A DNA stretch of 64,000 nucleotides from Nocardioides sp. GY 10127. GTDB taxonomy: Bacteria; Actinomycetota; Actinomycetes; Propionibacteriales; Nocardioidaceae. The position numbers and the translations under genes were made by a program. Of this stretch, positions 55,444 through 64,000 are shown one piece after another (position 1 is the first letter of the stretch; each line of letters opens with the position of its first letter). The DNA is taken from contig NZ_STGL01000006.1 of assembly GCF_004919085.1 (NCBI RefSeq), forward strand, positions 1 through 64,000, written 5' to 3'. Under the pieces are notes generated by a model. It was not told where the DNA came from and made no database searches. It saw nothing but the letters and a program-made list of their open reading frames with translations.

Positions 55444-56130
55444 TCACGTCATCTCCGAGAACCGCTCCACCTTCTCGCGCTGGCCGGAGACGATGATGAC
55501 GTCGCCGCCCTGCACCACGGTGTCCGGCGTGGCGTAGGTGAACGCCTCGCCGGGGCGCTTCACGCCGACGACGGTGACGCCGTAGGAGCGCCGCACGTCG
55601 GAGTCCAGCAGCGTCTTGCCGAGCATCCGGCGCGGCGGCTGGGTCTTGGCGAAGGCGTACCCGTCGTCGATCTCGATGTAGTCGATCATCCGGCCGCGGA
55701 CCAGGTGCGCCACCCGCTTGCCCATGTCGTGCTCGGGGCGGACGACGTGGTGCACCCCGACCTGCGTGAGGATGCGCGCGTGCGCCTGGCTGATCGCCTT
55801 CGCCCACACGTGCTCGACGCCGAGGGTGAGCACCACCGAGGCCGAGAGGATGCTCGCCTCCAGGTCGGTGCCGACGCCGATGACGGCGCGGTCGAAGTCC
55901 TGGACGCCGAGCTGGCGCATGGCCTCCTCGTTGGTGCTGTCGGCCTCCACGACGTGCGTGAGCCGGCCGGCCAGGGACTGCACGGTCCGCGCGTCGGAGT
56001 CGATGCCCAGCACCTCGGTGCCCTCGGCGACGAGCTCGAGCGCCAGCGAGCGGCCGAACCGGCCGAGGCCGATGACCACGACACCGCCGGTGTCGACGTC
56101 CTTGCGGTTCCAGAACTTCGAGCTAGCCAA
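55444..56130 (-). CDS. TrkA/KtrA-type potassium uptake regulatory protein
   Basis: The 228-residue cytosolic protein has an RCK domain with the NAD(H)-binding VVIGLGRFGRSLA and a C-terminal TrkA_C-like half. It gates the TrkH channels encoded just upstream. The start is likely TTG at 56130, overlapping the TrkH stop; a GTG at 56175 would give a deeper overlap. Confidence 0.88.
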   Translation of the reverse strand: MASSKFWNRKDVDTGGVVVIGLGRFGRSLALELVAEGTEVLGIDSDARTVQSLAGRLTHVVEADSTNEEAMRQLGVQDFDRAVIGVGTDLEASILSASVVLTLGVEHVWAKAISQAHARILTQVGVHHVVRPEHDMGKRVAHLVRGRMIDYIEIDDGYAFAKTQPPRRMLGKTLLDSDVRRSYGVTVVGVKRPGEAFTYATPDTVVQGGDVIIVSGQREKVERFSEMT

Positions 56131-57469
56131 TGATCGGCCGTCCTTCCGGGTGCTGGTAGAGCCGCTGGCGCTCACGCAGCGCCAGGGCCGAGACCAGGGT
56201 GATGGGCCCCAGTCTGCCGACGAACATGAGGACGACGAGGACCACCTCGCCGAAGGAGCCCACCTGGTTGGTGATCCCGGTCGAGAGGCCCACCGTCGCG
56301 AAGGCCGAGGTGGTCTCGAAGAGGACCTGGTGGGTGTCGAAGCCGGTGACCTCGACGAGCAGCATGGTGCTGCCGGCGACCACGGCCACGCTGAGCAGCG
56401 CCACGGTCACGGCCTGGCGCATGGCGCGCTCGCCGATGCGGCGGCCGAAGGCGTGCACGTCGGCCTCGCCGCGCACCTCGGCCCAGATCACGAAGAAGAG
56501 CAGGACGAACGTCGTCACCTTGATGCCGCCGGCGGTGCCGGCCGAGCCGCCGCCGATGAACATGAGGGCGATGGTGCCGAGCAGGGTGCCCTGCTGGAGG
56601 CTGCCGATGTCGAGGGAGTTGAAGCCCGCCGTCCTGGCCATGACGGAGGCGGTGAGGGCCGGCAGCCAGCGGTCGGTGGCCGGGAGCGCGCCCAGGGTCG
56701 CGGGGTTGCGCCACTCGTTGCCGAGGACGAGGACGACGCCGAGCACCAGCAGGACGGGTGTCGCGGTGAGCACGATCCGGGTGTGCAGCGACCACTCCCG
56801 CGGTCGGCGCCAGCGGCGCAGCAGCTCGAGGATGACGGGGAAGCCGAGGCCGCCCAGCACGACGGCGACGCACAACGGCAGGCAGATCCACGGGTCGGTG
56901 GCGAAGCCGACGAGGCTGTCGGACCAGAGCGCGAAGCCGGCGTTGTTGAACGCGGAGACGCCGTGGAAGACCCCCAGCCACACGGCCCGGCCGAGGGACT
57001 CGTCGTAGCGGAGCCAGAACCGGAGGGCCAGGACGAGCGCTGTGACCGCCTCGACCACGAGGCTGGTCACGGCGACACCGCGCAGCACCGTCCGCACGTC
57101 CCCCAGGCCCACGGCCTTGGTCTCGGCGGCGGCGTTGAGCCGGGTACGCAGGCCCATCCGCCGCGACACGAGGAGGCCGAGCAGCGAGGCCATGGTCATG
57201 ATCCCGAAGCCGCCGACCTGGATGAGGGCGAGGATCACCACCTGCCCGAACGGCGACCAGTAGCCGGGGGTGTCGACCACGGCCAGGCCGGTCACGCACA
57301 CCGCGGAGGTCGCGGTGAACAGGGCGGTGAGCACCCCGGCGTGGCCGCCGACGCCGGCGCGCGAGAGGGGCAGCAGGAGCAGGAGGGTGCCCACGGCGAT
57401 CGTGCCCGCGAACCCGGTGACGACGAGCTGCGCCGGGTGGCGGAAGGTCACGTGCGGGAGTCTGGGCAC
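56123..57469 (-). CDS. TrkH-family potassium transporter (first of two)
   Basis: The 448-residue channel has the four pore loops of the TrkH/KtrB family (including TSAVCVTGL, NNAGF, GGSAGTAGGIK and TVGLSTGIT). The GTG at 57469 is eight bases after TACGGT and gives a start equivalent to that of the paralogue. trkA overlaps its 3' end. Confidence 0.9.
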   Translation of the reverse strand: MPRLPHVTFRHPAQLVVTGFAGTIAVGTLLLLLPLSRAGVGGHAGVLTALFTATSAVCVTGLAVVDTPGYWSPFGQVVILALIQVGGFGIMTMASLLGLLVSRRMGLRTRLNAAAETKAVGLGDVRTVLRGVAVTSLVVEAVTALVLALRFWLRYDESLGRAVWLGVFHGVSAFNNAGFALWSDSLVGFATDPWICLPLCVAVVLGGLGFPVILELLRRWRRPREWSLHTRIVLTATPVLLVLGVVLVLGNEWRNPATLGALPATDRWLPALTASVMARTAGFNSLDIGSLQQGTLLGTIALMFIGGGSAGTAGGIKVTTFVLLFFVIWAEVRGEADVHAFGRRIGERAMRQAVTVALLSVAVVAGSTMLLVEVTGFDTHQVLFETTSAFATVGLSTGITNQVGSFGEVVLVVLMFVGRLGPITLVSALALRERQRLYQHPEGRPIIG

Positions 57470-57477
57470 GACCACGA

Positions 57478-57483
57478 ACCGTA
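57478..57483 (-). promoter_or_regulatory. -10 box, leaderless start of first trkH
   Basis: TACGGT on the minus strand ends eight bases before the GTG at 57469. Confidence 0.45.
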
Positions 57484-57494
57484 GGGGATGCCGC

Positions 57495-58838
57495 TCACCC
57501 GATGAGGGGGCGGCCCTCCGGGTGCTGGTAGAGCCGCTGCCGCTCGCGCAGCGCCAGGGCCGAGACGAGGGTGACGGGGCCGAGACGGCCGATGAACATG
57601 AGCGCCACCAGCACCACCTCGCCGGGGTCGCCGACGAGCGGGGTGATGCCGGTGGAGAGGCCGACGGTGGCGAAGGCCGAGACGGCCTCGAAGAGCACCT
57701 GGTAGGTGGGCAGGTTCGTGAGCTCGACGAGGACGACGGTGCCGGTCACCGCAGCGGCGACCGAGAGCAGCGCGACGGTGAGGGCCTGCCGGGTGGCGCG
57801 GTCGCCGATCCGGCGTCCGAACACGTGGACGTCGCGCTCGCCGCGGACCTCGGCGACGATGACGAAGAACAGCAGCAGGAAGGTCGTCACCTTGATGCCG
57901 CCGGCCGTGCTGGCCGAGCCGCCGCCGATGAACATGAGGACGGTCGAGACCAGCAGGCTGCCGTGGTGCATCTCGCCGGTCTCGAGCGCGTTGAACCCGC
58001 CGCTGCGCGGCATGACGGCGTGGAAGAAGCCGGGGAGGAACCGGTCGTGGACCGGCAGGGCGCCGAGCGTGGCGTCGTTGCGCCACTCGTTCGCGATGAG
58101 GAAGACCGTGGCACCCACGAGCAGCAGCGCGGTGCCGGTGAGCGTGAGCCGGGTGTGCAGCGACCAGGCCCGTGGCCGCAGGAGGTGCCTGCGCAGCTCG
58201 AGCATGACCGGGAAGCCCAGCCCGCCGACGAGCACCCCGACGGCGATCGGGAGCAGCACCCAGGGGTCGGTGGCGAAGCCGACCACCGAGTTCTCGAACA
58301 GCACGAAGCCCGCGTTGTTGAACGCCGAGACCGCGTGGAAGACGCCGAGCCAGGCGGCGCGCAGGAGCGGCTCCTCGTAGCCGAGCCAGAACCGAAGCGT
58401 GAGGACGAGCGCGAGCAGCGCCTCGGTGAGCAGGGAGATCCGCAGGACGCCGAACACCACGCTGCGCACGTCGCCGAGGTCGACCGCGCGGTGCTCGGCG
58501 GCCGCCGTGAGCCGGGTGCGCAGGCCCATCCGCCGGGAGACGAGCAGGCCCAGGAGGGAGGCCGTGGTCATGATCCCGAAGCCGCCCACCTGGAAGAGCA
58601 GCATGATCACGACGTGCCCGAACCCGGACCAGTAGCCGCCGGTGTCGACCACGACCAGACCGGTGACGCAGAGGGCCGAGGTGGCCGTGAAGAGCGCCGT
58701 GGACCAGTCGGCGGAGGTGTCGGAGGCGGTGGCCACCGGCAGGCTCAGCAGGAAGGTCCCGAGCATCATCGCCACCGCGAAGGCCACCACCACGAGCTGC
58801 GCCGGGTGGCGGATGATCCTGCTGGGGGTGGAGGGCAC
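57495..58838 (-). CDS. TrkH-family potassium transporter (second copy)
   Basis: The 447-residue protein is closely related to the adjacent TrkH along its length (RRMGLRTRL, TVGLSTGIT, LALRERQRLYQHPEGRP). The GTG at 58838 lies six bases after TACCTT, so it may have its own leaderless promoter; the longer frame to 58880 is less likely. It has no TrkA of its own and may share the downstream one. Confidence 0.9.
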   Translation of the reverse strand: MPSTPSRIIRHPAQLVVVAFAVAMMLGTFLLSLPVATASDTSADWSTALFTATSALCVTGLVVVDTGGYWSGFGHVVIMLLFQVGGFGIMTTASLLGLLVSRRMGLRTRLTAAAEHRAVDLGDVRSVVFGVLRISLLTEALLALVLTLRFWLGYEEPLLRAAWLGVFHAVSAFNNAGFVLFENSVVGFATDPWVLLPIAVGVLVGGLGFPVMLELRRHLLRPRAWSLHTRLTLTGTALLLVGATVFLIANEWRNDATLGALPVHDRFLPGFFHAVMPRSGGFNALETGEMHHGSLLVSTVLMFIGGGSASTAGGIKVTTFLLLFFVIVAEVRGERDVHVFGRRIGDRATRQALTVALLSVAAAVTGTVVLVELTNLPTYQVLFEAVSAFATVGLSTGITPLVGDPGEVVLVALMFIGRLGPVTLVSALALRERQRLYQHPEGRPLIG

Positions 58839-58844
58839 CCTCCG

Positions 58845-58850
58845 AAGGTA
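58845..58850 (-). promoter_or_regulatory. -10 box, leaderless start of second trkH
   Basis: TACCTT on the minus strand ends six bases before the GTG at 58838. Confidence 0.5.
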
Positions 58851-58953
58851 GGGGAAGGTCGGCCCTGTCGGTGCCGTCACCTAGGTTCGTTCACACGACA
58901 CGCACGCCGCGCACGGGCCGGCGGGCGCGACCCACCGACCGAACGGAGCCGAC

Positions 58954-59526
58954 ATGGCCGAGATCCTGCTGCTGCACCACGTCTGCGGGCTCACGCCCGG
59001 GATGGAGATGCTGGCCGGCCGGCTGCGCGCCGCGGGCCACACGGTCCACGCCCCCGACCTCTTCGACGGGAACACCTTCTCCAACGTGAGCGAGGGCGCG
59101 GGCTACGTCGACGCCCTCGGCGACGAGAAGTACCGGGCGCGGGTGGACGCGGCTGCGGCCGATCTCCCGGCGGACCTGGTCTACGCGGGGGTCTCCCTCG
59201 GCGTGATGAGCGCCCAGCGGCTCATGGCCCGGCGCCCCGGCGCGCGCGGAGCGCTGCTCTACGAGGCCTTCATCTCGCCGCAGTGGGCGGGGCCGTGGCC
59301 GGCGGGGGTCCCGGCTCAGGTGCACGGGATGGACGCCGACCCGTTCTTCGCCGAGGAGGGCGACCTGGCGGCGGCCCGCGAGGTGGCGGCCGAGCATCCG
59401 GAGGTGGAGGTCTTCACCTACCCCGGGAACGTGCACCTGTTCAGCGACGCCTCGTTGGGCAGCTACGCACCTGACGCCACTGAGCTGTTGCTCGAGCGCA
59501 GTCTCGCCTTCCTCGAGCGGGTGTGA
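58954..59526 (+). CDS. Dienelactone hydrolase family protein
   Basis: The 190-residue alpha/beta-hydrolase resembles dienelactone hydrolases. The nucleophile is Ser in GVSLGVM rather than the Cys of classical enzymes, with Asp in DADPFF and His in GNVHLF. ACGGAGCC precedes the ATG; TAGGTT at 58882-58887 gives a leader of about 60 bases. Substrate unknown. Confidence 0.85.
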   Translation: MAEILLLHHVCGLTPGMEMLAGRLRAAGHTVHAPDLFDGNTFSNVSEGAGYVDALGDEKYRARVDAAAADLPADLVYAGVSLGVMSAQRLMARRPGARGALLYEAFISPQWAGPWPAGVPAQVHGMDADPFFAEEGDLAAAREVAAEHPEVEVFTYPGNVHLFSDASLGSYAPDATELLLERSLAFLERV

Positions 59527-59851
59527 GGCGGAACCGTCCGGCCTCCCGACCGGTGTGGCGGTGCTGGCGACCCGACCGTTCGGGCCGTCCGGGGCGTGGT
59601 TGACGCAGGGGCACCCTCCCAGGCTGCCATCCCCGGACGCGGATCGCACACCAGCGACGTGCGTAGGACACCGCGTGTCGTTTCCGGCCCACACCGGACC
59701 AGATCAGTGAGGCCGCTCACGTGACGGTCGTGTGAACGGCGGACCAAATACCCCTCCCCGTACATGACCTGGGACGTAGCCTGCAGATCCCGGGGAAGCA
59801 CCCCGGACCGCTGATCGGGCGCACCCCAAGGCGCCCGGGACGGAGGGTGTC
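59527..59851. other. 325-bp intergenic region
   Basis: I see no gene here. TAGCCT at 59777-59782 is a likely -10 box for the next gene, giving a leader of about 62 bases. Confidence 0.55.
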
Positions 59852-60235
59852 GTGACCGAGCTCCTGGAGCCCGCCCGCTCGTGCGCCGAGGCGCCTGTGC
59901 GCCGCGTCGAGCGTGACGGCTGGACCTACATCGTGCGCGCCACCCCGGCGCGGCCGCTGTCGGGGGCGCGGATGCTCCCCGACGGGAGCGTCTACACCTC
60001 GGCGCTGGCCTCCAGCCTCGAGGCGGCCGCGCAGGTGTCCCCGTGGTCCGAGCACCACGGCTGGACCGTGACGGTCTTCCGCCAGCACAGCGGCGAGGCG
60101 GGCGCCGCCCGCAACCTGCTGCACCGCGAGCTGCTCGAGCCGGGCGACGACCCGACCGCGCGCGTCGCCGCCCTCACCGAGGGCCTGGCGCTGGGGCTCG
60201 CCCTGCGTCCGGCTCCGGGTGTTCCCGCGGCCTGA
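59852..60235 (+). CDS. Hypothetical protein
   Basis: The 127-residue protein has a central beta-like segment (WTYIVRATPARPLSGARML) and a helix-rich end. I recognise no family. The GTG has the ribosome site GACGGAGGG. It stands alone between two intergenic regions. Confidence 0.6.
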   Translation: MTELLEPARSCAEAPVRRVERDGWTYIVRATPARPLSGARMLPDGSVYTSALASSLEAAAQVSPWSEHHGWTVTVFRQHSGEAGAARNLLHRELLEPGDDPTARVAALTEGLALGLALRPAPGVPAA

Positions 60236-60333
60236 GCGACCCCAGACCCCCGGCGGCCGGGAGGCTCAGCCCCCGGCCGTCGGCGTGGCAGCGCCGGTGC
60301 GCCCGCTCCTGAGCGGCCGCACCGGCGGCCCGC

Positions 60334-60385
60334 TCACAGGGCCTTGTCACAGGGCCTTCTCACAGGGCCTTGTCACAGGGCCTTG
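60334..60385. repeat. 13-bp tandem repeat, four copies
   Basis: Four perfect 13-bp units (tcacagggccttg, one with a final c) run consecutively; the last contains the stop codon of the minus-strand gene ending at 60373. Confidence 0.85.
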
Positions 60386-60663
60386 GTCAGCGTCCACGCG
60401 GCCTTGGAGCCCTCCTGGGGCGTCGCCCAGCCCAGCTCGGTCAGCTTGGCGCGGACGGCCTTGCGGGCGGTCACGCCCTTCTTCGCCTTCGGGGCGGCGG
60501 GCACGCCGCACTCCTCCTTGAGGATCGCCTTGAGGCCCTTGGTGGCCTCGTCCGCGCCGTCGAAGACACGGACGCCGTCGACCTCCTTCGACTGCGCGTA
60601 CATCGCCGCGTACACCTTCTCGAGGTCGATCTCGAAGCCCTCGACGCTCAGGGTCTCAGCCAT
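60373..60663 (-). CDS. Hypothetical small protein
   Basis: The 96-residue protein (MAETLSVEGFEIDLEKVYAAM, then EECGVPAAPKAKKGVTARK) is lysine-rich for this GC-rich genome and has no known family. Its stop falls inside the 13-bp tandem repeat. The ribosome site is weak. Residue use and length suit a real gene. Confidence 0.6.
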   Translation of the reverse strand: MAETLSVEGFEIDLEKVYAAMYAQSKEVDGVRVFDGADEATKGLKAILKEECGVPAAPKAKKGVTARKAVRAKLTELGWATPQEGSKAAWTLTKAL

Positions 60664-60808
60664 GTGTGTCCACCATTCCTGCTCGGCACTGCTCCGTGCT
60701 CGGGACCCCTCCGGCCCCGGCCCGGGAACGATACCGACGCGGGCCGGCCGGGCCGCCGCCCGCGGGAGGTGAGCCGCCGCAAGAGGTGACCTCCGGCTCA
60801 GGGTGCCC

Positions 60809-61573
60809 TCAGATGCCCTCGAGCGCCTCGGGCGACTCGGGCAGCACCTGGCCACCGTCCACGACGATCGTCTGGCCGGTGATGAAGCCCGCCTCGTCCG
60901 TGGCGAGGAAGAGGGCCGCGTTGCCGATGTCCGCGACGCTGCCCAGGCGCCGCTGCGGGATGGCGGCGGTCATGCCGGCCCGATACTCCTCGCCGAGACC
61001 CAGGAGGCCCTCGGTGGCGATGTTGCCCGGCAGCACGGCGTTGATGGTGATGCCCTGCGGGGCGAGCTCGATGGCCGCCGTCCGGACGAACCCGAGCTGC
61101 GCGGCCTTGGAAGCGCCGTAGTGCGACCAGCCGGGGTAGCCGGTGATCGGCCCGGTGATCGAGGAGGTGACGACGACCCGGCCGTGGCCCGAGGCGGCCA
61201 GCGCGGGCAGGCAGGCCTGCACGGCGTACACGGTGCCGTTGAAGTTGGTGCCCATGACGTGCGCCAGGTCGGCCGGCGTCATCTCCGCGAGGGTGGCGGA
61301 GGGAAAGATCCCGGCGTTGGCACACAGGACGTCGATGCCGCCGTGCCGCTCGACGACCGTCGCGGCCAGGGCCGCGCAGGCCTCGGGGTCCGAGGTGTCG
61401 GCGGCGAACCAGTCGCAGCCCAGCTCGGCGGCCGTGGCGACGAGCGCCTGCTCGTCCCGCCCGGTGATCGTCACCGTCGCCCCGGCCGCGGCGAAGACGG
61501 CGGCGATGCCCTTCCCGATGCCCTTGCTCGCCCCGGTGACGATGACGGACCGACCTGCGACCGACGTGAACAT
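60809..61573 (-). CDS. SDR oxidoreductase
   Basis: The 254-residue short-chain dehydrogenase has [14 protein letters not shown] and YGASKAA, and ends with the common [12 protein letters not shown]. The closest annotation is a 3-oxoacyl-ACP reductase-like SDR; no substrate can be named. GGAGG lies ahead of the ATG at 61573. Confidence 0.88.
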   Translation of the reverse strand: MFTSVAGRSVIVTGASKGIGKGIAAVFAAAGATVTITGRDEQALVATAAELGCDWFAADTSDPEACAALAATVVERHGGIDVLCANAGIFPSATLAEMTPADLAHVMGTNFNGTVYAVQACLPALAASGHGRVVVTSSITGPITGYPGWSHYGASKAAQLGFVRTAAIELAPQGITINAVLPGNIATEGLLGLGEEYRAGMTAAIPQRRLGSVADIGNAALFLATDEAGFITGQTIVVDGGQVLPESPEALEGI

Positions 61574-61865
61574 GCTGCGCTCCTCCGTTCGTGCCGCGCT
61601 CTGCGTGTCGCGGCTCCTGCCGTGCACTCAACCAGCCGCACCGACGCCCTCCGCGCGCCGAAACCAGATGGTCACCGCGGGTGGGCAGAGTTCACCGGCC
61701 GTTGACGCCCGCGGCCGGCCGCCCCTGACGTCGCGCCTACGCCCGCCCTCCCTCCCCCTGGGGGTCGCAGGGTGGCGTGCGGCCCAGACCGCCCGACATT
61801 TTCCTCACGGCGCCTTTACGTACACGTTTGCGCGGCCGAACAGGCCAGGGACGAAGGAGACATGG
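61574..61865. other. 292-bp divergent promoter region
   Basis: Region between the SDR gene and the secreted metalloprotease gene. It contains cctttacgtacacgtttgcg near 61810-61830 but no clear standard promoter. Confidence 0.45.
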
Positions 61866-63830
61866 ATGTCACTGAGCCTGCGCGGACGCGCCCTGATCGC
61901 CACGACCCTCGGACTCGCGCTCGCGGGGCCGATGCGGGTCGCCCTGCCCGCCGACGCCGCGGTCGACGACCCGGCCGCCGCCCCCTCCCCCTCCGGGGCC
62001 GGTCGCATCGACGCGTCCGACTCCACCCTGTCCCGCCCCCAGGTCGCGCGCCTGCTGGAGAAGGACAGCACCATGCGCCTGGACTCCCGGGGCGCCCTCT
62101 ACGTGGTCGACCCCGTGCGCACCCCGCCGCGCGACCTCGCCACCGCGACCACGCGCACCGAGAGCCTCACCCGCTCGAGCAGCTCGCTGCTGTACCCGAC
62201 CGGCGACACGTTCAGCCTGCACAGCCGCCCGGGCGCGACGAAGACGATCTTCCTCGACGTCGACGGCACGACGCTGGGCGAGACCGCCTGGACCCTGGCG
62301 AAGACGGGATCCAGCCAGCCCGCCTGGGACCCGGCCGGCGACGGCGCGTCCTTCAGCGCCGGGGAGCTCGCGAAGGTCCAGGAGGTCTGGGCCTCCGTCG
62401 CCGCCGACTACGAGGCCTTCGACGTCGACGTCACCACCGAGGACCCAGGCACCGCCGGCCTCGTGCGCAGCGACGCGGACGACACCGCGTACGGCATCCA
62501 CGTCGTCATCGGCGCGTCCTCGGCGTGGGGGCCCCTGTGCAGCTCCAGCTGCGGCGGCGTCGCCTACGTCGGCACCTACGCCGAGATCGGCGGCAGTCAC
62601 CAGCCCGCGTGGGTCTTCACGCAGGGCACCGGCAACAGCGCGAAGTCGGTGGCGGAGGCCGCCTCCCACGAGGTCGGCCACACCCTCGGGCTCACCCACG
62701 ACGGCACCCGGTCCGCGGGGTACTACTCCGGCTCCGGCCTGTGGGCCCCGATCATGGGCGTCGGCTACTACCGGCCCGTCTCCCAGTGGAGCCGCGGGTC
62801 CTACCCGGGCGCGAACAACCGCCAGGACGACGTCCTGCTCCTCAGCCGCATGCTCGGCTACCGCGACGACGAGGCGGGCGTGTCCTTCGCGGACACCAGC
62901 CTGCTGCCCGACGACCACGTCGGGACCATCACGTCCTACCGCGACCGGGACGCCTTCGCCCTCGGCGCGTGCGACGTCGGCAGCACGGTGACGGTCTCCC
63001 CCGCCACCTGGGCCTCCGACCTCGACATCGTCATCACCGTCCGCACGACGAAGGGCGTTCGGCTCGGCTCGTCCTACACGGTGACGACCACCGGTGACGG
63101 CGTGACCGCCGCGGGCCTGGCCGCCGCCTACACCATCCCCGCCCCCGCCTCCGGGAAGCCGCCGTGGGGCGACCTGGTCGTGGAGATCTCCGGGCGCGGC
63201 CAGAACAGCTACTCCAGCGGCGGCTACGACGCCTACGGCTCGCTCGGCAGCTACGTCGTCGACGCCCCCGGCTGCAACCTCGAGCCGCTCATGCCCGGCG
63301 CGATGAACGACGTGACGGCCACCGTGCTCTACGCCGACGCGGCTACCGTCGCGTGGACGCCGCCCACCGACGGCGACCTCGCTCCCACCGCCTACAAGAT
63401 CTCCGTGAACGGCGCCTCGTGGCGGACGGCCTCGGTGCGGGCGACCTCGATGGTCGTGGGCGGTCTCAAGCCGCTGAGCACCAACAGCATCCGGGTGCGG
63501 GCGGTCAACGGGCTGGTGCCCGGCCCGACCGAGACGGTGTCGGTGACGATGCCGGCGCTCACCGTGCCCGGGGTCCCGGCCTCGTTCGCTGCCACCCCCG
63601 GCACCGGCCAGCTGGCCCTGACCTGGAGCAAGCCCGACGACACCGGGAACGCGCCGATCCTGGGCTACAAGCTGACCACGGGCTCGAAGGTCTACGCCCC
63701 CTCGGCGGCCTCGGTGGGCGCGCTGCTGCGGTTCCTCACCGCCGGCACCGAGTACACGCTGACCCTCCAGGCGAGGAACAAGGCCGGCTACGGCCCCGCG
63801 CTGACCATCACGGGGACGCCGACGAGCTGA
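61866..63830 (+). CDS. Secreted zinc metalloprotease with fibronectin type III domains
   Basis: The 654-residue protein has a signal peptide (RGRALIATTLGLALAGP, then cleavage near ADAAVD). The catalytic zincin motif HEVGHTLGLTH is at residues 268-278, marking a reprolysin/metallopeptidase-like domain with conserved cysteines. A beta-rich region and two fibronectin type III domains follow from about residue 480 (VAWTPPTDGDLAPTAYKI; LTWSKPDDTGNAPI). It likely degrades extracellular protein or cell-wall-linked substrates. AAGGAG lies seven bases before the ATG at 61866. A terminator follows. Confidence 0.88.
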   Translation: MSLSLRGRALIATTLGLALAGPMRVALPADAAVDDPAAAPSPSGAGRIDASDSTLSRPQVARLLEKDSTMRLDSRGALYVVDPVRTPPRDLATATTRTESLTRSSSSLLYPTGDTFSLHSRPGATKTIFLDVDGTTLGETAWTLAKTGSSQPAWDPAGDGASFSAGELAKVQEVWASVAADYEAFDVDVTTEDPGTAGLVRSDADDTAYGIHVVIGASSAWGPLCSSSCGGVAYVGTYAEIGGSHQPAWVFTQGTGNSAKSVAEAASHEVGHTLGLTHDGTRSAGYYSGSGLWAPIMGVGYYRPVSQWSRGSYPGANNRQDDVLLLSRMLGYRDDEAGVSFADTSLLPDDHVGTITSYRDRDAFALGACDVGSTVTVSPATWASDLDIVITVRTTKGVRLGSSYTVTTTGDGVTAAGLAAAYTIPAPASGKPPWGDLVVEISGRGQNSYSSGGYDAYGSLGSYVVDAPGCNLEPLMPGAMNDVTATVLYADAATVAWTPPTDGDLAPTAYKISVNGASWRTASVRATSMVVGGLKPLSTNSIRVRAVNGLVPGPTETVSVTMPALTVPGVPASFAATPGTGQLALTWSKPDDTGNAPILGYKLTTGSKVYAPSAASVGALLRFLTAGTEYTLTLQARNKAGYGPALTITGTPTS

Positions 63831-63860
63831 CCCTGCCGCACGATCACGCACCACCCACGC

Positions 63861-63897
63861 CGAACGGCCGCTCCGAGATCCTCGGGGCGGCCGTTCG
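63861..63897 (+). terminator. Terminator of the metalloprotease gene
   Basis: Arms cgaacggccgc and gcggccgttcg extended by ccgag/ctcgg. Confidence 0.85.
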
Positions 63898-63956
63898 TCG
63901 CGTCCGACCGGGAGGCACGGGTTCGCGAGAACCCCTTGCGGGCGCGCCCGCGGTGC

Positions 63957-63992
63957 GGGACAGTCGTCCCACTCAACCGGGACGACCGTCCC
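63957..63992. promoter_or_regulatory. Twin GGGAC-N4-GTCCC palindromes at window edge
   Basis: GGGAC-AGTC-GTCCC (63957-63970) and GGGAC-GACC-GTCCC (63979-63992) lie 22 bp apart centre to centre, two helical turns. They look like a dimer-repressor operator for the gene beyond the window. Confidence 0.6.
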
Positions 63993-64000
63993 AGTTGACC

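Overview
The window is very GC-rich, gene-dense, single-chromosome DNA from an actinobacterium. Evidence: GTG starts are common; there is a SigB/SigF-type sigma factor; and the block clpS / DUF2017 / mec / cysO / cysM / murI / MBL hydrolase / rph / rdgB, with divergent pncB, follows the order of Mycobacterium tuberculosis Rv1330c-Rv1341. Gene content (DUF3039, DUF3048, DUF3152, DUF3618, F420-type PPOX protein) would suit a Nocardioides-like or related high-GC genus, but I cannot fix the genus from sequence alone. I see no rRNA, phage, insertion sequence or CRISPR array; this is core chromosome with a few variable patches.

Layout. 1-5 kb: a LuxR response regulator, PIG-L deacetylase, adenosine deaminase, a DsbA-like/MauE membrane redox pair and oligoribonuclease. 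5.1-9.7 kb: tRNA-His, sigma factor, a MarR-acetyltransferase fusion, an FAD oxidoreductase and tRNA-Lys. 9.7-15 kb: nitroreductase, PPOX protein, lipoate ligase, a nucleoside-kinase-like protein and a GntR regulator. 15-20.4 kb: the first DUF1800/DUF1501 pair, a secreted repeat protein and a GroES/DUF3618 pair. 20.4-23.1 kb: an ECF-type CbiMNQO metal importer with a Nur-type operator, so probably for nickel. 23.2-34.8 kb: peroxiredoxin, tRNA-Leu and the long conserved minus-strand block for RNA and nucleotide quality control (rph, rdgB), cell wall (murI), protein-thiocarboxylate cysteine synthesis (mec, cysO, cysM) and the N-end rule adaptor clpS. 34.9-37.6 kb: NAD salvage (pncB, pncA). 37.6-43.4 kb: two regulator/MFS exporter operons and an IclR regulator around an intergenic palindrome array. 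43.4-52.5 kb: helicase/DUF3039, YqgE, TetR, a DUF3048 lipoprotein, FabG-like reductase, HIT protein and an M15 peptidase. 52.6-55.4 kb: the second DUF1800/DUF1501 pair. 55.4-58.9 kb: two TrkH potassium channels with one TrkA. 58.9-64 kb: a dienelactone hydrolase, two unknown proteins, an SDR and a secreted metalloprotease.

Two organisational themes stand out. Many adjacent genes overlap by GTGA or ATGA, which suggests translational coupling. At least seventeen genes begin 6-8 nt after a TANNNT hexamer with no Shine-Dalgarno sequence, which suggests leaderless transcripts; I used this to choose several starts.

The most interesting points are: a CysO sulfur carrier whose gene encodes an extra cysteine after the Gly-Gly end, mimicking the CysO-cysteine adduct that Mec cleaves; the Nur box in front of cbiMNQO; a family of near-perfect 30-bp palindromes at 39.7-40.1 kb; two inverted copies of the DUF1800/DUF1501 operon with similar 11-bp direct repeats upstream; and a MarR-GNAT gene whose palindromic operator covers both its -10 box and its start codon.
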